From Pseudomonas sp. (GTDB lineage Bacteria; Pseudomonadota; Gammaproteobacteria; Pseudomonadales; Pseudomonadaceae): a DNA stretch of 64,000 nucleotides. This document shows positions 1-8,386 of the stretch, one piece after another. Location: NCBI RefSeq assembly GCF_017744435.1, contig NZ_JAGIBG010000073.1, forward strand, positions 1 through 64,000, read 5' to 3'. Both the position numbers and the translations under genes were made by a program. Position 1 is the first letter of the stretch. Each line of letters starts with the position of its first letter. Below the pieces are notes generated by a model. The model worked only from the letters and a program-made list of their open reading frames with translations. It did no database searches and was not told where the DNA came from.

Positions 1-135
1 GTAATGCCAGGTGACAACATTCAGATGACTGTTACCCTGATCAAGACCATCGCAATGGAAGACGGTCTGCGCTTCGCTATCCGTGAAGGCGGTCGTACCG
101 TCGGCGCCGGCGTCGTAGCCAAAATCATCGAGTAA
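1..135 (+). CDS. tuf: Elongation factor Tu, C-terminal end (partial)
   Basis: The first 44 codons read in frame from base 1 and end at TAA 133-135. They match the last part of EF-Tu domain III, with VMPGDN near the start, [12 protein letters not shown], and the ending KIIE. EF-Tu is the GTPase that delivers aminoacyl-tRNA to the ribosome. The rest of the gene lies before the window. Its position directly before rpsJ fits the tuf copy at the end of the str operon (rpsL-rpsG-fusA-tuf). A strong terminator follows at once. Which of the two usual Pseudomonas tuf copies this is cannot be told from the fragment, but the context favours the str-operon copy. Confidence 0.97.
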
Positions 136-150
136 TCACTCGACCGATTG

Positions 151-182
151 AAAAAAACCCCCGCTCAGCGGGGGTTTTTTTT
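151..182 (+). terminator. Rho-independent terminator of the tuf (str) operon
   Basis: A perfect GC hairpin (CCCCCGC, loop TCA, GCGGGGG) is preceded by seven A and followed by eight T, 16 bases after the tuf stop. It is a textbook intrinsic terminator and separates the str operon from the S10 operon. Confidence 0.95.
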
Positions 183-188
183 ATTGGG

Positions 189-217
189 TTGACACTAAAT
201 TGGGGCGTCTATAGAAT
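189..217 (+). promoter_or_regulatory. Sigma-70 promoter of the S10 operon
   Basis: TTGACA (189-194, a perfect -35) and TAGAAT (212-217, -10) are separated by 17 bp. Transcription would start near 224, giving a leader of only about 54 nt before rpsJ. This is one of the best promoter matches in the window and suits a ribosomal operon. Confidence 0.85.
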
Positions 218-277
218 CACGCCTCCTTTTAGCGGGCGTAGTGCGTCCGTTGGGAACAGCCTGGAGTCTGAAATCCA

Positions 278-589
278 ATGCAAAATCAGCAAATCCGTAT
301 CAGGTTGAAGGCTTTCGACCATCGCCTGATCGACCAATCCACCCAGGAAATCGTGGAAACCGCGAAACGTACTGGTGCACAAGTGCGTGGTCCAATTCCA
401 CTGCCTACCCGCAAAGAGCGTTTCACCGTTCTGGTCTCCCCGCACGTCAACAAAGACGCGCGTGACCAGTACGAGATTCGCACTCATAAGCGTGTTCTGG
501 ACATCGTCCAGCCAACGGATAAAACCGTTGACGCGCTGATGAAGCTTGATCTGGCGGCAGGTGTGGAAGTACAGATCAGCCTCGGCTAA
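278..589 (+). CDS. rpsJ: 30S ribosomal protein S10 (NusE)
   Basis: The protein has 103 aa, the normal length of S10. It sits in the 30S head and, as NusE, pairs with NusB in transcription antitermination; nusB is also in this window. The sequence is typical from [15 protein letters not shown] to the end VEVQISLG. It is the first gene of the S10 operon, downstream of a strong promoter. The ATG at 278 has a GGAG 11 bases upstream, a rather long spacing. Identity is certain from sequence and order. Confidence 0.98.
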
Positions 590-669
590 GACTTCGGTCT
601 AGTCGTGTAACGCTCTGAAATGGGCGGCCATAGCGGGTGAAAGCCCCGTACACTCATGAGGTTTACAAC

Positions 670-1305
670 ATGACTATTGGTGTAATCGGTCGCAAGTGCG
701 GTATGACCCGCATTTTCACCGAAGAAGGTGTCTCCATTCCGGTCACGGTCATTGAGATCGAGCCGAATCGTGTCACCCAGTTCAAAACTGAAGAAACCGA
801 TGGCTACCGTGCAGTGCAAGTCACTGTCGGCGAGCGTCGTGCTTCGCGTGTGACTGCCGCTCAGGCAGGTCACTTCGCCAAGGCCAACGTTGCCGCTGGT
901 CGCGGTGTCTGGGAGTTCCGTCTTGAAGAAGGCGAGTTCCAGGCTGGCGACTCGATCAAAGCTGAACTCTTCACTGCAGGCCAGCTGGTTGACGTTACTG
1001 GTCAGTCCAAAGGTAAAGGCTTCGCCGGTACCATCAAGCGCTGGAACTTCCGTGGCCAGGACAACACCCACGGTAACTCCGTGTCGCACCGTGTCCCAGG
1101 TTCCATCGGCCAGTGCCAGACTCCTGGTCGTGTGTTCAAGGGCAAGAAAATGTCCGGTCACATGGGCGCCGAGCGCGTGACTGTTCAGTCCCTGGAAGTA
1201 GTTCGCGTAGACGCTGAGCGCAACCTGCTGCTCGTCAAGGGTGCCGTTCCTGGCGCTACTGGCGGCGACGTGGTTGTACGTCCAGCTGTCAAGGCTCGCG
1301 GTTAA
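670..1305 (+). CDS. rplC: 50S ribosomal protein L3
   Basis: The protein has 211 aa if it starts at ATG 670 (MTIGVIGRKCGM). An upstream in-frame ATG at 637 would add 11 unrelated residues and is rejected, because GAGG lies just before 670 and the family starts at MTIG. L3 binds the 3' half of 23S rRNA and helps nucleate 50S assembly. The loop GSIGQCQTPG holds the glutamine that PrmB methylates in other bacteria. It is the second gene of the S10 operon. Confidence 0.98.
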   Translation: MTIGVIGRKCGMTRIFTEEGVSIPVTVIEIEPNRVTQFKTEETDGYRAVQVTVGERRASRVTAAQAGHFAKANVAAGRGVWEFRLEEGEFQAGDSIKAELFTAGQLVDVTGQSKGKGFAGTIKRWNFRGQDNTHGNSVSHRVPGSIGQCQTPGRVFKGKKMSGHMGAERVTVQSLEVVRVDAERNLLLVKGAVPGATGGDVVVRPAVKARG

Positions 1306-1317
1306 GGGGATACTGAC

Positions 1318-1920
1318 ATGCAACTTAATGTAAATGACGCTCAGGCGATCGAAGTTTCCGAACTGGCTTTCGGTGGCGAATTCAACGAGACGCTGGTACA
1401 CCAAGCAGTCGTGGCCTACATGGCCGGCGGCCGTCAGGGCACCAAGCAGCAGAAGACCCGTTCCGACGTGGCTGGTGGCGGTAAGCGCCCATGGCGTCAG
1501 AAGGGTACTGGCCGTGCTCGTGCTGGTACCACCCGTGGTCCGATCTGGCGTGGCGGTGGTGTAACCTTCGCAGCTCGTCCTCAAGATCACTCGCAGAAGC
1601 TCAACAAGAAGATGTACCGCGCAGCCCTGCGCTCCATCCTCGCCGAGCTGGTGCGTAGCGACCGTCTGGTCGTGGTTCAGGACTTCGCTGTTGAAGCACC
1701 GAAAACCAAAGATCTGCTGAACAAGCTGAACGGCATGGGTCTGAACGACGTACTGATCGTTTCCGACGCTGTTGATCAGAACCTGTACCTGGCTGCTCGC
1801 AACCTGCCGCACGTCGATGTACGTGACGTTCAAGGTTCCGACCCGGTCAGTCTGATCGCATACGAGAAGGTGTTGATCACCGTCTCGGCCGTGAAGAAAT
1901 TCGAGGAGCTGCTGGGATGA
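1318..1920 (+). CDS. rplD: 50S ribosomal protein L4
   Basis: The protein has 200 aa, the normal length. L4 binds 23S rRNA with a long basic loop, seen here as GGGKRPWRQKGTGRAR around residues 60-75, which reaches the exit tunnel. In E. coli L4 also represses its own S10 operon through the mRNA leader; the short leader seen here leaves little room for that structure. The stop overlaps the rplW start (ATGA at 1917-1920), so the two genes are probably translationally coupled. Confidence 0.98.
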   Translation: MQLNVNDAQAIEVSELAFGGEFNETLVHQAVVAYMAGGRQGTKQQKTRSDVAGGGKRPWRQKGTGRARAGTTRGPIWRGGGVTFAARPQDHSQKLNKKMYRAALRSILAELVRSDRLVVVQDFAVEAPKTKDLLNKLNGMGLNDVLIVSDAVDQNLYLAARNLPHVDVRDVQGSDPVSLIAYEKVLITVSAVKKFEELLG

Positions 1921-2216
1921 ACCAGGAACGCGTATTCAAAGTCCTCCTTGGCCCGCACGTTTCCGAGAAGGCTACCGTTCTGGCTGAGAAAAAAGGCCAG
2001 TTCGTATTCAAGGTTGCTACCGATGCAACCAAGCTGGAAATCAAGAAAGCTGTCGAAGGCCTGTTCAACGTAAAAGTTGAAAACGTGTCGACTGTTAACG
2101 TTCTGGGTAAAACCAAGCGTACCGCACGTGGTCTGGGCAAGCGTAATGACTGGAAGAAGGCGATCGTCTCCCTTCAGCCAGGCCAAGATCTCGATTTCAG
2201 CAGCAGTGCTGAGTAA
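1917..2216 (+). CDS. rplW: 50S ribosomal protein L23
   Basis: The protein has 99 aa and is typical of the family, with [12 protein letters not shown] near the start and [14 protein letters not shown] near the end. L23 surrounds the peptide exit tunnel and is the docking site for trigger factor and SRP. Its ATG overlaps the rplD stop by four bases, and rplB follows after 14 bases. Confidence 0.97.
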
Positions 2217-2230
2217 GGAAGGGGTGCATC

Positions 2231-3055
2231 ATGGCAATCGTTAAATGCAAACCGACTTCCCCTGGCCGCCGTTTCGTGGTCAAGGTGGTCAACAAGGAGC
2301 TGCACAAAGGCGCTCCTCACGCACCGCTGATCGAGAAAAAATCGAAGTCTGGTGGTCGTAACAACAATGGCCGCATTACCACTCGTCACGTTGGTGGTGG
2401 TCACAAGCAGCATTACCGTCTGGTCGACTTCCGTCGCAACGACAAAGATGGCATTCCAGCCACTGTCGAGCGTATCGAATACGATCCAAACCGTACTGCT
2501 CACATCGCCCTGCTGTGCTACGCAGACGGTGAGCGTCGCTACATCATCGCCCCTAAAGGCGTGAGCGCTGGCGACCAGCTGATCGCAGGTGCCCTGGCCC
2601 CAATCAAGGCCGGTAACTCCCTGCAGCTGCGCAACATTCCAGTAGGTAGCACCATTCACGGCATCGAACTGAAGCCGGGTAAAGGTGCTCAGATCGCACG
2701 TTCCGCTGGTGCTTCGGCTCAGCTGATCGCCCGCGAAGGTGTCTACGTGACCCTGCGTCTGCGCTCTGGTGAAATGCGTAAAGTCCTGGCTGAGTGCCGT
2801 GCGACCCTGGGCGAAGTCTCGAACTCCGAGCACAGCCTGCGTTCGCTGGGTAAAGCTGGTGCCAAACGCTGGCGCGGCGTTCGCCCAACCGTTCGTGGTG
2901 TTGCCATGAACCCGGTTGACCACCCACATGGTGGTGGTGAAGGTCGTACCTCCGGTGGTCGTCATCCGGTATCGCCATGGGGCTTCCCAACCAAGGGTGC
3001 GAAGACCCGCGGTAATAAGCGTACCGACAACATGATCGTCCGTCGTCGCAAGTAA
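2231..3055 (+). CDS. rplB: 50S ribosomal protein L2
   Basis: The protein has 274 aa, full length. L2 is needed for subunit joining and peptidyl transfer. The conserved [14 protein letters not shown] segment, containing the key histidine of the family, is present near residue 225. The gene has a clear GGAAGGGG-type ribosome-binding site before ATG 2231 and is followed by rpsS after 16 bases. Confidence 0.98.
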
Positions 3056-3071
3056 CTAGAGGGATACGACA

Positions 3072-3347
3072 GTGCCACGTTCTCTGAAAAAAGGTCCTTT
3101 TATCGATCTTCACCTGTTGAAGAAGGTCGAAGTGGCGGTGGAGAAGAACGATCGCAAGCCAGTTAAAACCTGGTCGCGTCGCTCGATGATCCTGCCACAA
3201 ATGGTCGGTCTGACCATCGCGGTTCACAACGGTCGCCAGCATGTCCCAGTTCTCGTGAACGAAGACATGGTCGGCCACAAACTGGGCGAGTTCGCCGGTA
3301 CCCGCACCTATCGCGGGCACGTGGCTGACAAGAAAGCCAAGCGTTAA
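3072..3347 (+). CDS. rpsS: 30S ribosomal protein S19
   Basis: The protein has 91 aa and starts at GTG 3072 ([14 protein letters not shown] after the initiator). S19 binds 16S rRNA in the 30S head with S13. The GTG start is supported by the family N-terminus and by AGAGGGA about ten bases upstream. rplV follows after 11 bases with GGGGTAAGGAA before its start. Confidence 0.97.
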
Positions 3348-3358
3348 GGGGTAAGGAA

Positions 3359-3691
3359 ATGGAAGTAGCCGCTAAGTTGTCGGGCGCTCGCATCTCCGCC
3401 CAGAAAGCCCGCTTGGTCGCCGACCAGATCCGCGGGAAGAAGGTGGGCGAAGCGCTCAACCTGTTGGCCTTCAGCAGCAAAAAAGCCGCTGAAATCATGA
3501 AGAAAGTCCTCGAGTCGGCCGTAGCCAACGCCGAACACAACGAAGGCGCAGACGTTGATGACCTGAAGGTCTCCACCGTCTTCGTCAACGAAGGGCGTTC
3601 GCTGAAGCGCATCATGCCACGTGCCAAAGGCCGTGCTGATCGCATCGTCAAGCGGTCTTGCCATATCACTGTCAAGGTTGCGGACAAGTAA
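3359..3691 (+). CDS. rplV: 50S ribosomal protein L22
   Basis: The protein has 110 aa, normal length. L22 lines the peptide exit tunnel through a beta-hairpin, here around [20 protein letters not shown], the region where erythromycin-resistance changes fall in other species. It looks intact and wild type by eye. It lies between rpsS and rpsC in the standard order. Confidence 0.97.
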
Positions 3692-3704
3692 CGGAGTCGA
3701 TCAG

Positions 3705-4391
3705 ATGGGTCAGAAAGTACATCCCACTGGCATTCGCCTGGGAATCGTCAAGGAGCACACCTCCGTCTGGTACGCAGACGGTGCTACTTACGCAGATTAC
3801 CTGTTGAAGGATCTGAAAACGCGTGAGTACCTCCAAGACAAACTAAAAAGCGCGTCCGTAAGCCGTATCGATATTCATCGTCCGGCTCAAACTGCACGCA
3901 TCACCATCCACACCGCTCGTCCAGGTATCGTTATCGGGAAGAAAGGTGAAGATGTCGAGAAGCTGCGTCAGGACCTGACCAAGCAGATGGGTGTGCCTGT
4001 GCACATCAACATCGAAGAGATCCGCAAGCCGGAACTCGACGCTATGCTGGTTGCGCAGAGCGTAGCTCAGCAGCTGGAACGCCGCGTAATGTTCCGTCGC
4101 GCCATGAAGCGCGCCGTACAGAACGCCATGCGTATTGGTGCCAAGGGCATCAAGATCCAGGTGAGCGGTCGTCTCGGCGGTGCTGAGATTGCTCGTACCG
4201 AGTGGTATCGCGAAGGTCGTGTGCCTCTGCACACCCTGCGTGCCGATATCGACTACAACACCTACGAAGCTCACACCACTTACGGTGTGATCGGTGTGAA
4301 GGTTTGGATCTTCAAAGGCGAAGTTATTGGTGGTCGCCAAGAAGAACTGAAACCACAAGCACCAGCGCCTCGTAAAAAAGCTGCTAAGTAA
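3705..4391 (+). CDS. rpsC: 30S ribosomal protein S3
   Basis: The protein has 228 aa from ATG 3705 (MGQKVHPTGIRLGI). An in-frame ATG at 3621 lies inside rplV and is rejected. S3 forms part of the mRNA entry channel and helps unwind mRNA. The KH motif GIVIGKKGEDVEKLR lies near residues 75-90. The C-terminus ends in a short Ala/Pro/Lys-rich tail. Confidence 0.97.
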   Translation: MGQKVHPTGIRLGIVKEHTSVWYADGATYADYLLKDLKTREYLQDKLKSASVSRIDIHRPAQTARITIHTARPGIVIGKKGEDVEKLRQDLTKQMGVPVHINIEEIRKPELDAMLVAQSVAQQLERRVMFRRAMKRAVQNAMRIGAKGIKIQVSGRLGGAEIARTEWYREGRVPLHTLRADIDYNTYEAHTTYGVIGVKVWIFKGEVIGGRQEELKPQAPAPRKKAAK

Positions 4392-4403
4392 GGGGTACGC
4401 CAA

Positions 4404-4817
4404 ATGTTGCAACCAAAGCGTACAAAATTCCGCAAGCAGATGACTGGCCACAACCGTGGTCTGGCACTGCGCGGTAGCAAAGTCAGCTTCGGCGAATTCG
4501 CCCTGAAAGCTGTTGCTCGCGGTCGCCTCACCGCTCGCCAGATCGAGTCCGCACGTCGTGCGCTGACCCGTCACGTTAAGCGTGGCGGTAAGATCTGGAT
4601 CCGTGTGTTCCCGGACAAGCCGATCTCCAAGAAGCCTCTCGAGGTTCGTATGGGTAAAGGTAAGGGCTCCGTGGAATACTGGGTTGCCCAGATCCAGCCA
4701 GGCAAAGTCCTGTACGAGATCGAGGGTGTTTCTGAAGAGCTGGCGCGCGAAGCTTTCGCCCTGGCTGCTGCAAAGCTGCCTCTCGCCACCTCCTTTGTTA
4801 AGCGGACGGTGATGTGA
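4404..4817 (+). CDS. rplP: 50S ribosomal protein L16
   Basis: The protein has 137 aa, normal length, starting [20 protein letters not shown]16 organises the A-site region of 23S rRNA and affects aminoacyl-tRNA binding. The stop (TGA 4815-4817) overlaps the rpmC ATG (4817-4819) as TGATG, which points to translational coupling. Confidence 0.97.
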
Positions 4818-5008
4818 TGAAAGCGAATGAACTTCGTGAAAAATCTGCACAGCAACTGAATGAGCAACTGCTCGGCTTGCTGCGCGACCAGTTCAATCTG
4901 CGTATGCAGAAAGCAACTGGCCAGTTGGGGCAGTCGCACCTGCTCTCGCAAGTTAAGCGTGACATTGCTCGCGTGAAAACTGTGCTTAACCAGCAGGCAG
5001 GTAAGTGA
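4817..5008 (+). CDS. rpmC: 50S ribosomal protein L29
   Basis: The protein has 63 aa ([18 protein letters not shown] at the start), a small two-helix protein near the tunnel exit that contacts L23. ATG 4817 is preferred over the in-frame GTG 4814 because the family begins MKA and because of the TGATG overlap with rplP. rpsQ starts two bases after its stop. Confidence 0.96.
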
Positions 5009-5010
5009 TC

Positions 5011-5277
5011 ATGGCTGAAGCTGAAAAAACCGTCCGTACGCTGACTGGCCGTGTCGTCAGCGACAAAATGGACAAGACCATCACCGTTCTGATCGAGCGT
5101 CGCGTAAAGCACCCGATCTACGGTAAATACGTTAAGCGTTCGACTAAGCTGCACGCGCACGACGAATCCAACCAGTGCAAAATCGGCGACAAGGTTTCCA
5201 TCCGTGAAACCCGTCCGCTGGCCAAGACCAAGTCCTGGGCACTGGTTGAAGTCCTCGAACGCGCTGTTGAAGTCTAA
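5011..5277 (+). CDS. rpsQ: 30S ribosomal protein S17
   Basis: The protein has 88 aa from ATG 5011 (MAEAEKTVRTLTGRVVSDKMD), an OB-fold primary binder of 16S rRNA. An in-frame GTG at 5005 overlaps the rpmC stop and would add two residues; the ATG fits the family better. It is the last gene of the classic S10 operon. The spc genes follow after 23 bases with no terminator visible, so transcription may continue. Confidence 0.96.
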   Translation: MAEAEKTVRTLTGRVVSDKMDKTITVLIERRVKHPIYGKYVKRSTKLHAHDESNQCKIGDKVSIRETRPLAKTKSWALVEVLERAVEV

Positions 5278-5300
5278 GGGCTAGGGGTCGGAGAAATTTT

Positions 5301-5669
5301 ATGATTCAGACTCAATCCATGCTCGATGTGGCCGATAACAGCGGCGCTCGTCGCGTCATGTGCATCAAGGTGCTCGGCGGTTCGCACCGCCGTTACGCCG
5401 GCATCGGTGACATCATCAAAGTAACCGTCAAGGAAGCAATTCCGCGCGGTAAGGTCAAAAAAGGCCAGGTGATGACTGCTGTTGTCGTCCGTACCCGTCA
5501 CGGTGTACGTCGCGCTGACGGTTCCATCATTCGTTTCGACGGCAACGCTGCTGTTCTGCTGAACACCAAGCAAGAGCCGATCGGCACTCGCATCTTCGGG
5601 CCAGTGACCCGTGAACTTCGTACTGAGAAGTTCATGAAGATCGTCTCGCTCGCCCCTGAAGTGCTGTAA
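5301..5669 (+). CDS. rplN: 50S ribosomal protein L14
   Basis: The protein has 122 aa, normal length, starting [21 protein letters not shown]14 sits at the subunit interface (bridges B5 and B8). It is the first gene of the spc group, preceded by GGGGTCGGAGA. No separate promoter is obvious in the 23-base gap. Confidence 0.97.
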
Positions 5670-5680
5670 GGAGATCCGAC

Positions 5681-5995
5681 ATGCAAAAGATTCGTCGTGA
5701 CGACGAGATCATCGTGATCGCCGGCAAAGACAAAGGTAAGCGCGGTAAGGTGCTGAAGGTTCTGGCTGATGACCGTCTGGTCATCGGTGGCGTGAACCTG
5801 GTCAAGCGTCATACCAAGCCTAACCCGATGGCGGGCGTTCAGGGCGGTATCGTCGAAAAAGAAGCGCCTCTGCACGCTTCCAACGTTGCCATCTTCAACG
5901 GCGAAACCAACAAGGCTGACCGCGTTGGTTTCAAAGTAGAAGACGGTAAGAAAATTCGTGTCTTCAAGTCGACCCAAAAAGCGGTTGATGCTTGA
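5681..5995 (+). CDS. rplX: 50S ribosomal protein L24
   Basis: The protein has 104 aa with the KOW motif [18 protein letters not shown] near the N-terminus. L24 is an assembly initiator of the 50S subunit. A good AAGGAGA ribosome-binding site precedes ATG 5681. It lies 11 bases after rplN and 20 bases before rplE. Confidence 0.97.
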
Positions 5996-6015
5996 ACACT
6001 GCTAGGTAGAAGACC

Positions 6016-6555
6016 ATGGCACGACTGAAAGAGATTTACCGGAACGAAATCGCTCCTAAGCTTAAGGAAGAACTTAAGCTGTCGAACGTGATGGAAGTTC
6101 CGCGCGTTACCAAGATCACCCTGAACATGGGTCTGGGCGAAGCGATCGGCGACAAGAAAGTCATCGAGCACGCTGTTGCTGACCTGGAAAAGATCACCGG
6201 TCAAAAGCCGGTCGTGACTTTCGCTCGTAAATCCATCGCGGGCTTCAAAGTCCGTGAGGGATGGCCGATCGGCGTCAAAGTGACCCTGCGTAGCGACAAG
6301 ATGTACGAATTCCTGGACCGCCTGCTGGCGATCTCCCTGCCTCGGGTACGCGACTTCCGCGGCCTGAATGCCAAGTCCTTCGATGGCCGTGGCAACTACA
6401 GCATGGGCGTGAAAGAGCAGATCATCTTCCCGGAAATCGATTACGACAAGATCGATGCTCTGCGCGGTTTGGACATCACCCTGACCACCACTGCTCGTTC
6501 GGATGACGAAGGCCGCGCTCTGCTGCGTGCATTCAAATTCCCGTTCCGCAACTGA
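6016..6555 (+). CDS. rplE: 50S ribosomal protein L5
   Basis: The protein has 179 aa, normal length. L5 binds 5S rRNA and contacts the P-site tRNA and S13. Conserved stretches such as LNMGLGEA and LPRVRDFRGL are present. In E. coli the start of this cistron is the target at which S8 represses the spc operon; a matching RNA structure was not assessed here. Confidence 0.97.
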   Translation: MARLKEIYRNEIAPKLKEELKLSNVMEVPRVTKITLNMGLGEAIGDKKVIEHAVADLEKITGQKPVVTFARKSIAGFKVREGWPIGVKVTLRSDKMYEFLDRLLAISLPRVRDFRGLNAKSFDGRGNYSMGVKEQIIFPEIDYDKIDALRGLDITLTTTARSDDEGRALLRAFKFPFRN

Positions 6556-6568
6556 TTGGAGTAGGAAA

Positions 6569-6874
6569 ATGGCCAAGAAGAGCATGAAAAACCGCGAGCT
6601 GAAGCGTCAGCTCACGGTAGCCAAGTTCGCTAAGAAGCGTGCTGAGCTGAAAGCGACCATCGTCAACGTGAACGCCTCTCCAGAAGAGCGTTTCGCTGCC
6701 GTAGTCGCTCTGCAGAAGCAGCCACGTGACGCTAGCGCTTCGCGCCTGCGCAACCGTTGCCGCCTGACCGGTCGTCCTCACGGTGTATACCGTAAGTTCG
6801 GCCTGGGCCGTAACATGCTGCGTCAAGCTGCAATGCGCGGCGACGTACCAGGCCTGGTCAAAGCCTCCTGGTAA
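6569..6874 (+). CDS. rpsN: 30S ribosomal protein S14 (long, zinc-free form)
   Basis: The protein has 101 aa from ATG 6569 (MAKKSMKNRELKRQLTVAKF). An upstream in-frame ATG at 6503 lies within rplE and is rejected. This is the long form without the CxxC zinc motifs of short S14. S14 helps assemble the 30S head. A structured 209-bp gap with a terminator-like hairpin and a promoter-like site follows before rpsH, which is unusual inside the spc operon. Confidence 0.97.
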   Translation: MAKKSMKNRELKRQLTVAKFAKKRAELKATIVNVNASPEERFAAVVALQKQPRDASASRLRNRCRLTGRPHGVYRKFGLGRNMLRQAAMRGDVPGLVKASW

Positions 6875-6937
6875 TCGCTGCAGGTGTGATCCCGGTGGAA
6901 GGGGAGCAATCTTCCGACCACCGGTGACCTCGCCAAC

Positions 6938-6964
6938 AAACAAGCCCCTTCATGGGGCTTGTTT
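6938..6964 (+). terminator. Terminator-like hairpin between rpsN and rpsH
   Basis: A perfect 11-bp stem (AAACAAGCCCC, loop TTCAT, GGGGCTTGTTT) is followed by CGTTTCT. The stem is strong and the T tract moderate, so it may terminate only part of the transcripts. The downstream arm also contains the TTGTTT of a candidate promoter. Confidence 0.7.
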
Positions 6965-6987
6965 CGTTTCTGCCTTGTGTCTAGAAT
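6959..6987 (+). promoter_or_regulatory. Candidate internal promoter for rpsH and downstream spc genes
   Basis: TTGTTT (6959-6964) and TAGAAT (6982-6987) are separated by exactly 17 bp; the -10 is identical to that of the S10 promoter. The -35 sits inside the 3' arm of the preceding hairpin. A start near 6994 would leave a 90-nt leader before rpsH. Confidence 0.55.
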
Positions 6988-6991
6988 GACC

Positions 6992-7015
6992 GGCTCACCC
7001 GAGCCTGGGTTTTTT
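6992..7015 (+). terminator. Attenuator-like hairpin in the rpsH leader
   Basis: GGCTC (6992-6996), loop ACCC, GAGCC (7001-7005) is followed by TGGG and six T (7010-7015). It would form at the very start of the inferred rpsH transcript. A second small hairpin with a GCAA tetraloop (TAGCC/GGCTA, 7041-7054) lies further down. A role in attenuation is inferred only. Confidence 0.4.
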
Positions 7016-7083
7016 ACCCTGCCCGCTTGGGTGGTTGTGATAGCCGCAAGGCTAATATTTCTTGTATCAGGAGCATCTAGCCC

Positions 7084-7476
7084 ATGAGTATGCAGGACCC
7101 GTTAGCGGACATGCTAACTCGCATCCGTAATGCCCAGATGGCTGAAAAGTCCGTCGTAAGCATGCCTTCCTCCACCCTGAAGGTCGCGGTTGCCAAAGTT
7201 CTGAAAGACGAAGGTTACATTGCCGGTTACCAGGTAACTGGTGAGGCCAAGCCTTCCCTTTCGATCGAACTGAAGTACTTCGAAGGCCGTCCGGTCATCG
7301 AGGAACTGAAGCGTTCCAGCCGTCCTGGCCTGCGCCAGTACAAGGCCGTCACCGACCTGCCGAAAGTACGTGGCGGTCTGGGCGTGTCTATTGTCTCCAC
7401 CAACAAAGGTGTGATGACTGACCGCGCTGCGCGCGCTGCCGGTGTCGGCGGCGAAGTTCTGTGCACAGTGTTCTAA
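7084..7476 (+). CDS. rpsH: 30S ribosomal protein S8
   Basis: The protein has 130 aa, normal length, starting MSMQDPLADMLTRIRNAQMA. S8 binds the central domain of 16S rRNA and in E. coli also represses the spc operon. CAGGAG lies 11 bases before the ATG. It follows a 209-bp structured gap with its own promoter candidate, so its expression may be partly separate from the genes upstream. Confidence 0.97.
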   Translation: MSMQDPLADMLTRIRNAQMAEKSVVSMPSSTLKVAVAKVLKDEGYIAGYQVTGEAKPSLSIELKYFEGRPVIEELKRSSRPGLRQYKAVTDLPKVRGGLGVSIVSTNKGVMTDRAARAAGVGGEVLCTVF

Positions 7477-7488
7477 GGGGAGATAGGC

Positions 7489-8022
7489 ATGTCTCGCGTC
7501 GCTAAGAACCCCGTTAAGCTGCCATCCGGTGTCGAAGTCAAATTCGCCGGTCAGCAGCTTTCGGTGAAGGGTGCCAAAGGCACTCTCGAACTGAACGTTC
7601 ACTCGTCTGTTGAAGTTACCGAAGAGTCTGGCGAGCTGCGTTTCGTCGCTCGCAACGGTGACCAGCAAGCTCGCGCCATGGCCGGTACTACCCGTGCCCT
7701 GGTGAACAACATGGTCCACGGCGTAAGCCAAGGCTTCGAGCGCAAGCTCCAGCTGGTCGGTGTTGGTTACAAGGCGCAGGCCAAAGGCGAAATCCTGAAC
7801 CTGGCCCTGGGCTTCTCTCACCCAGTGGACTACGAACTGCCAGCCGGCATCACCGCTGAAACTCCTAGCCAGACCGACATCCTGATCAAGGGTATCGACA
7901 AGCAGCTGGTAGGTCAGGTGGCCGCTGAAATCCGCGGGTTCCGTCCGCCAGAGCCTTACAAGGGCAAGGGTGTGCGTTACGCGGACGAAGCAGTCCGTCG
8001 TAAAGAAGCCAAGAAGAAGTAG
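7489..8022 (+). CDS. rplF: 50S ribosomal protein L6
   Basis: The protein has 177 aa, normal length, with the two tandem RNA-binding domains of L6 and the conserved C-terminal KGKGVRY segment. L6 sits near the factor-binding site of the 50S subunit. It is separated from rpsH by 12 bases containing AAGGGGAGA. Confidence 0.97.
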   Translation: MSRVAKNPVKLPSGVEVKFAGQQLSVKGAKGTLELNVHSSVEVTEESGELRFVARNGDQQARAMAGTTRALVNNMVHGVSQGFERKLQLVGVGYKAQAKGEILNLALGFSHPVDYELPAGITAETPSQTDILIKGIDKQLVGQVAAEIRGFRPPEPYKGKGVRYADEAVRRKEAKKK

Positions 8023-8032
8023 GGCCTAGCAA

Positions 8033-8383
8033 ATGACCGACAAAAAAGTTATTCGACTGCGTCGCGCTCGCAAAGCACGCCTCAAGATGCACGAACTCGA
8101 AGTCGTGCGCCTGTGCGTGTTCCGCTCCTCGCAGCACATCTACGCCCAGGTCATTTCGGCCGACGGCAGCAAGGTTCTGGCAAGCGCCTCGACCTTGGAC
8201 AAAGACCTGCGTGATGGCGCCACTGGCAACATCGACGCGGCCACTAAGGTTGGCAAGCTGGTAGCTGAGCGTGCGAAAGCCGCCGGTGTATCTCAAGTTG
8301 CCTTTGACCGTTCCGGCTTCAAGTACCACGGCCGCGTCAAAGCGCTGGCTGATGCTGCTCGTGAAGGCGGGCTGGAGTTCTAA
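8033..8383 (+). CDS. rplR: 50S ribosomal protein L18
   Basis: The protein has 116 aa and starts [21 protein letters not shown]18 brings 5S rRNA to the 50S subunit together with L5. The C-terminus [11 protein letters not shown] is typical. It lies 10 bases after rplF, and rpsE starts three bases after its stop. Confidence 0.97.
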
Positions 8384-8386
8384 GTT

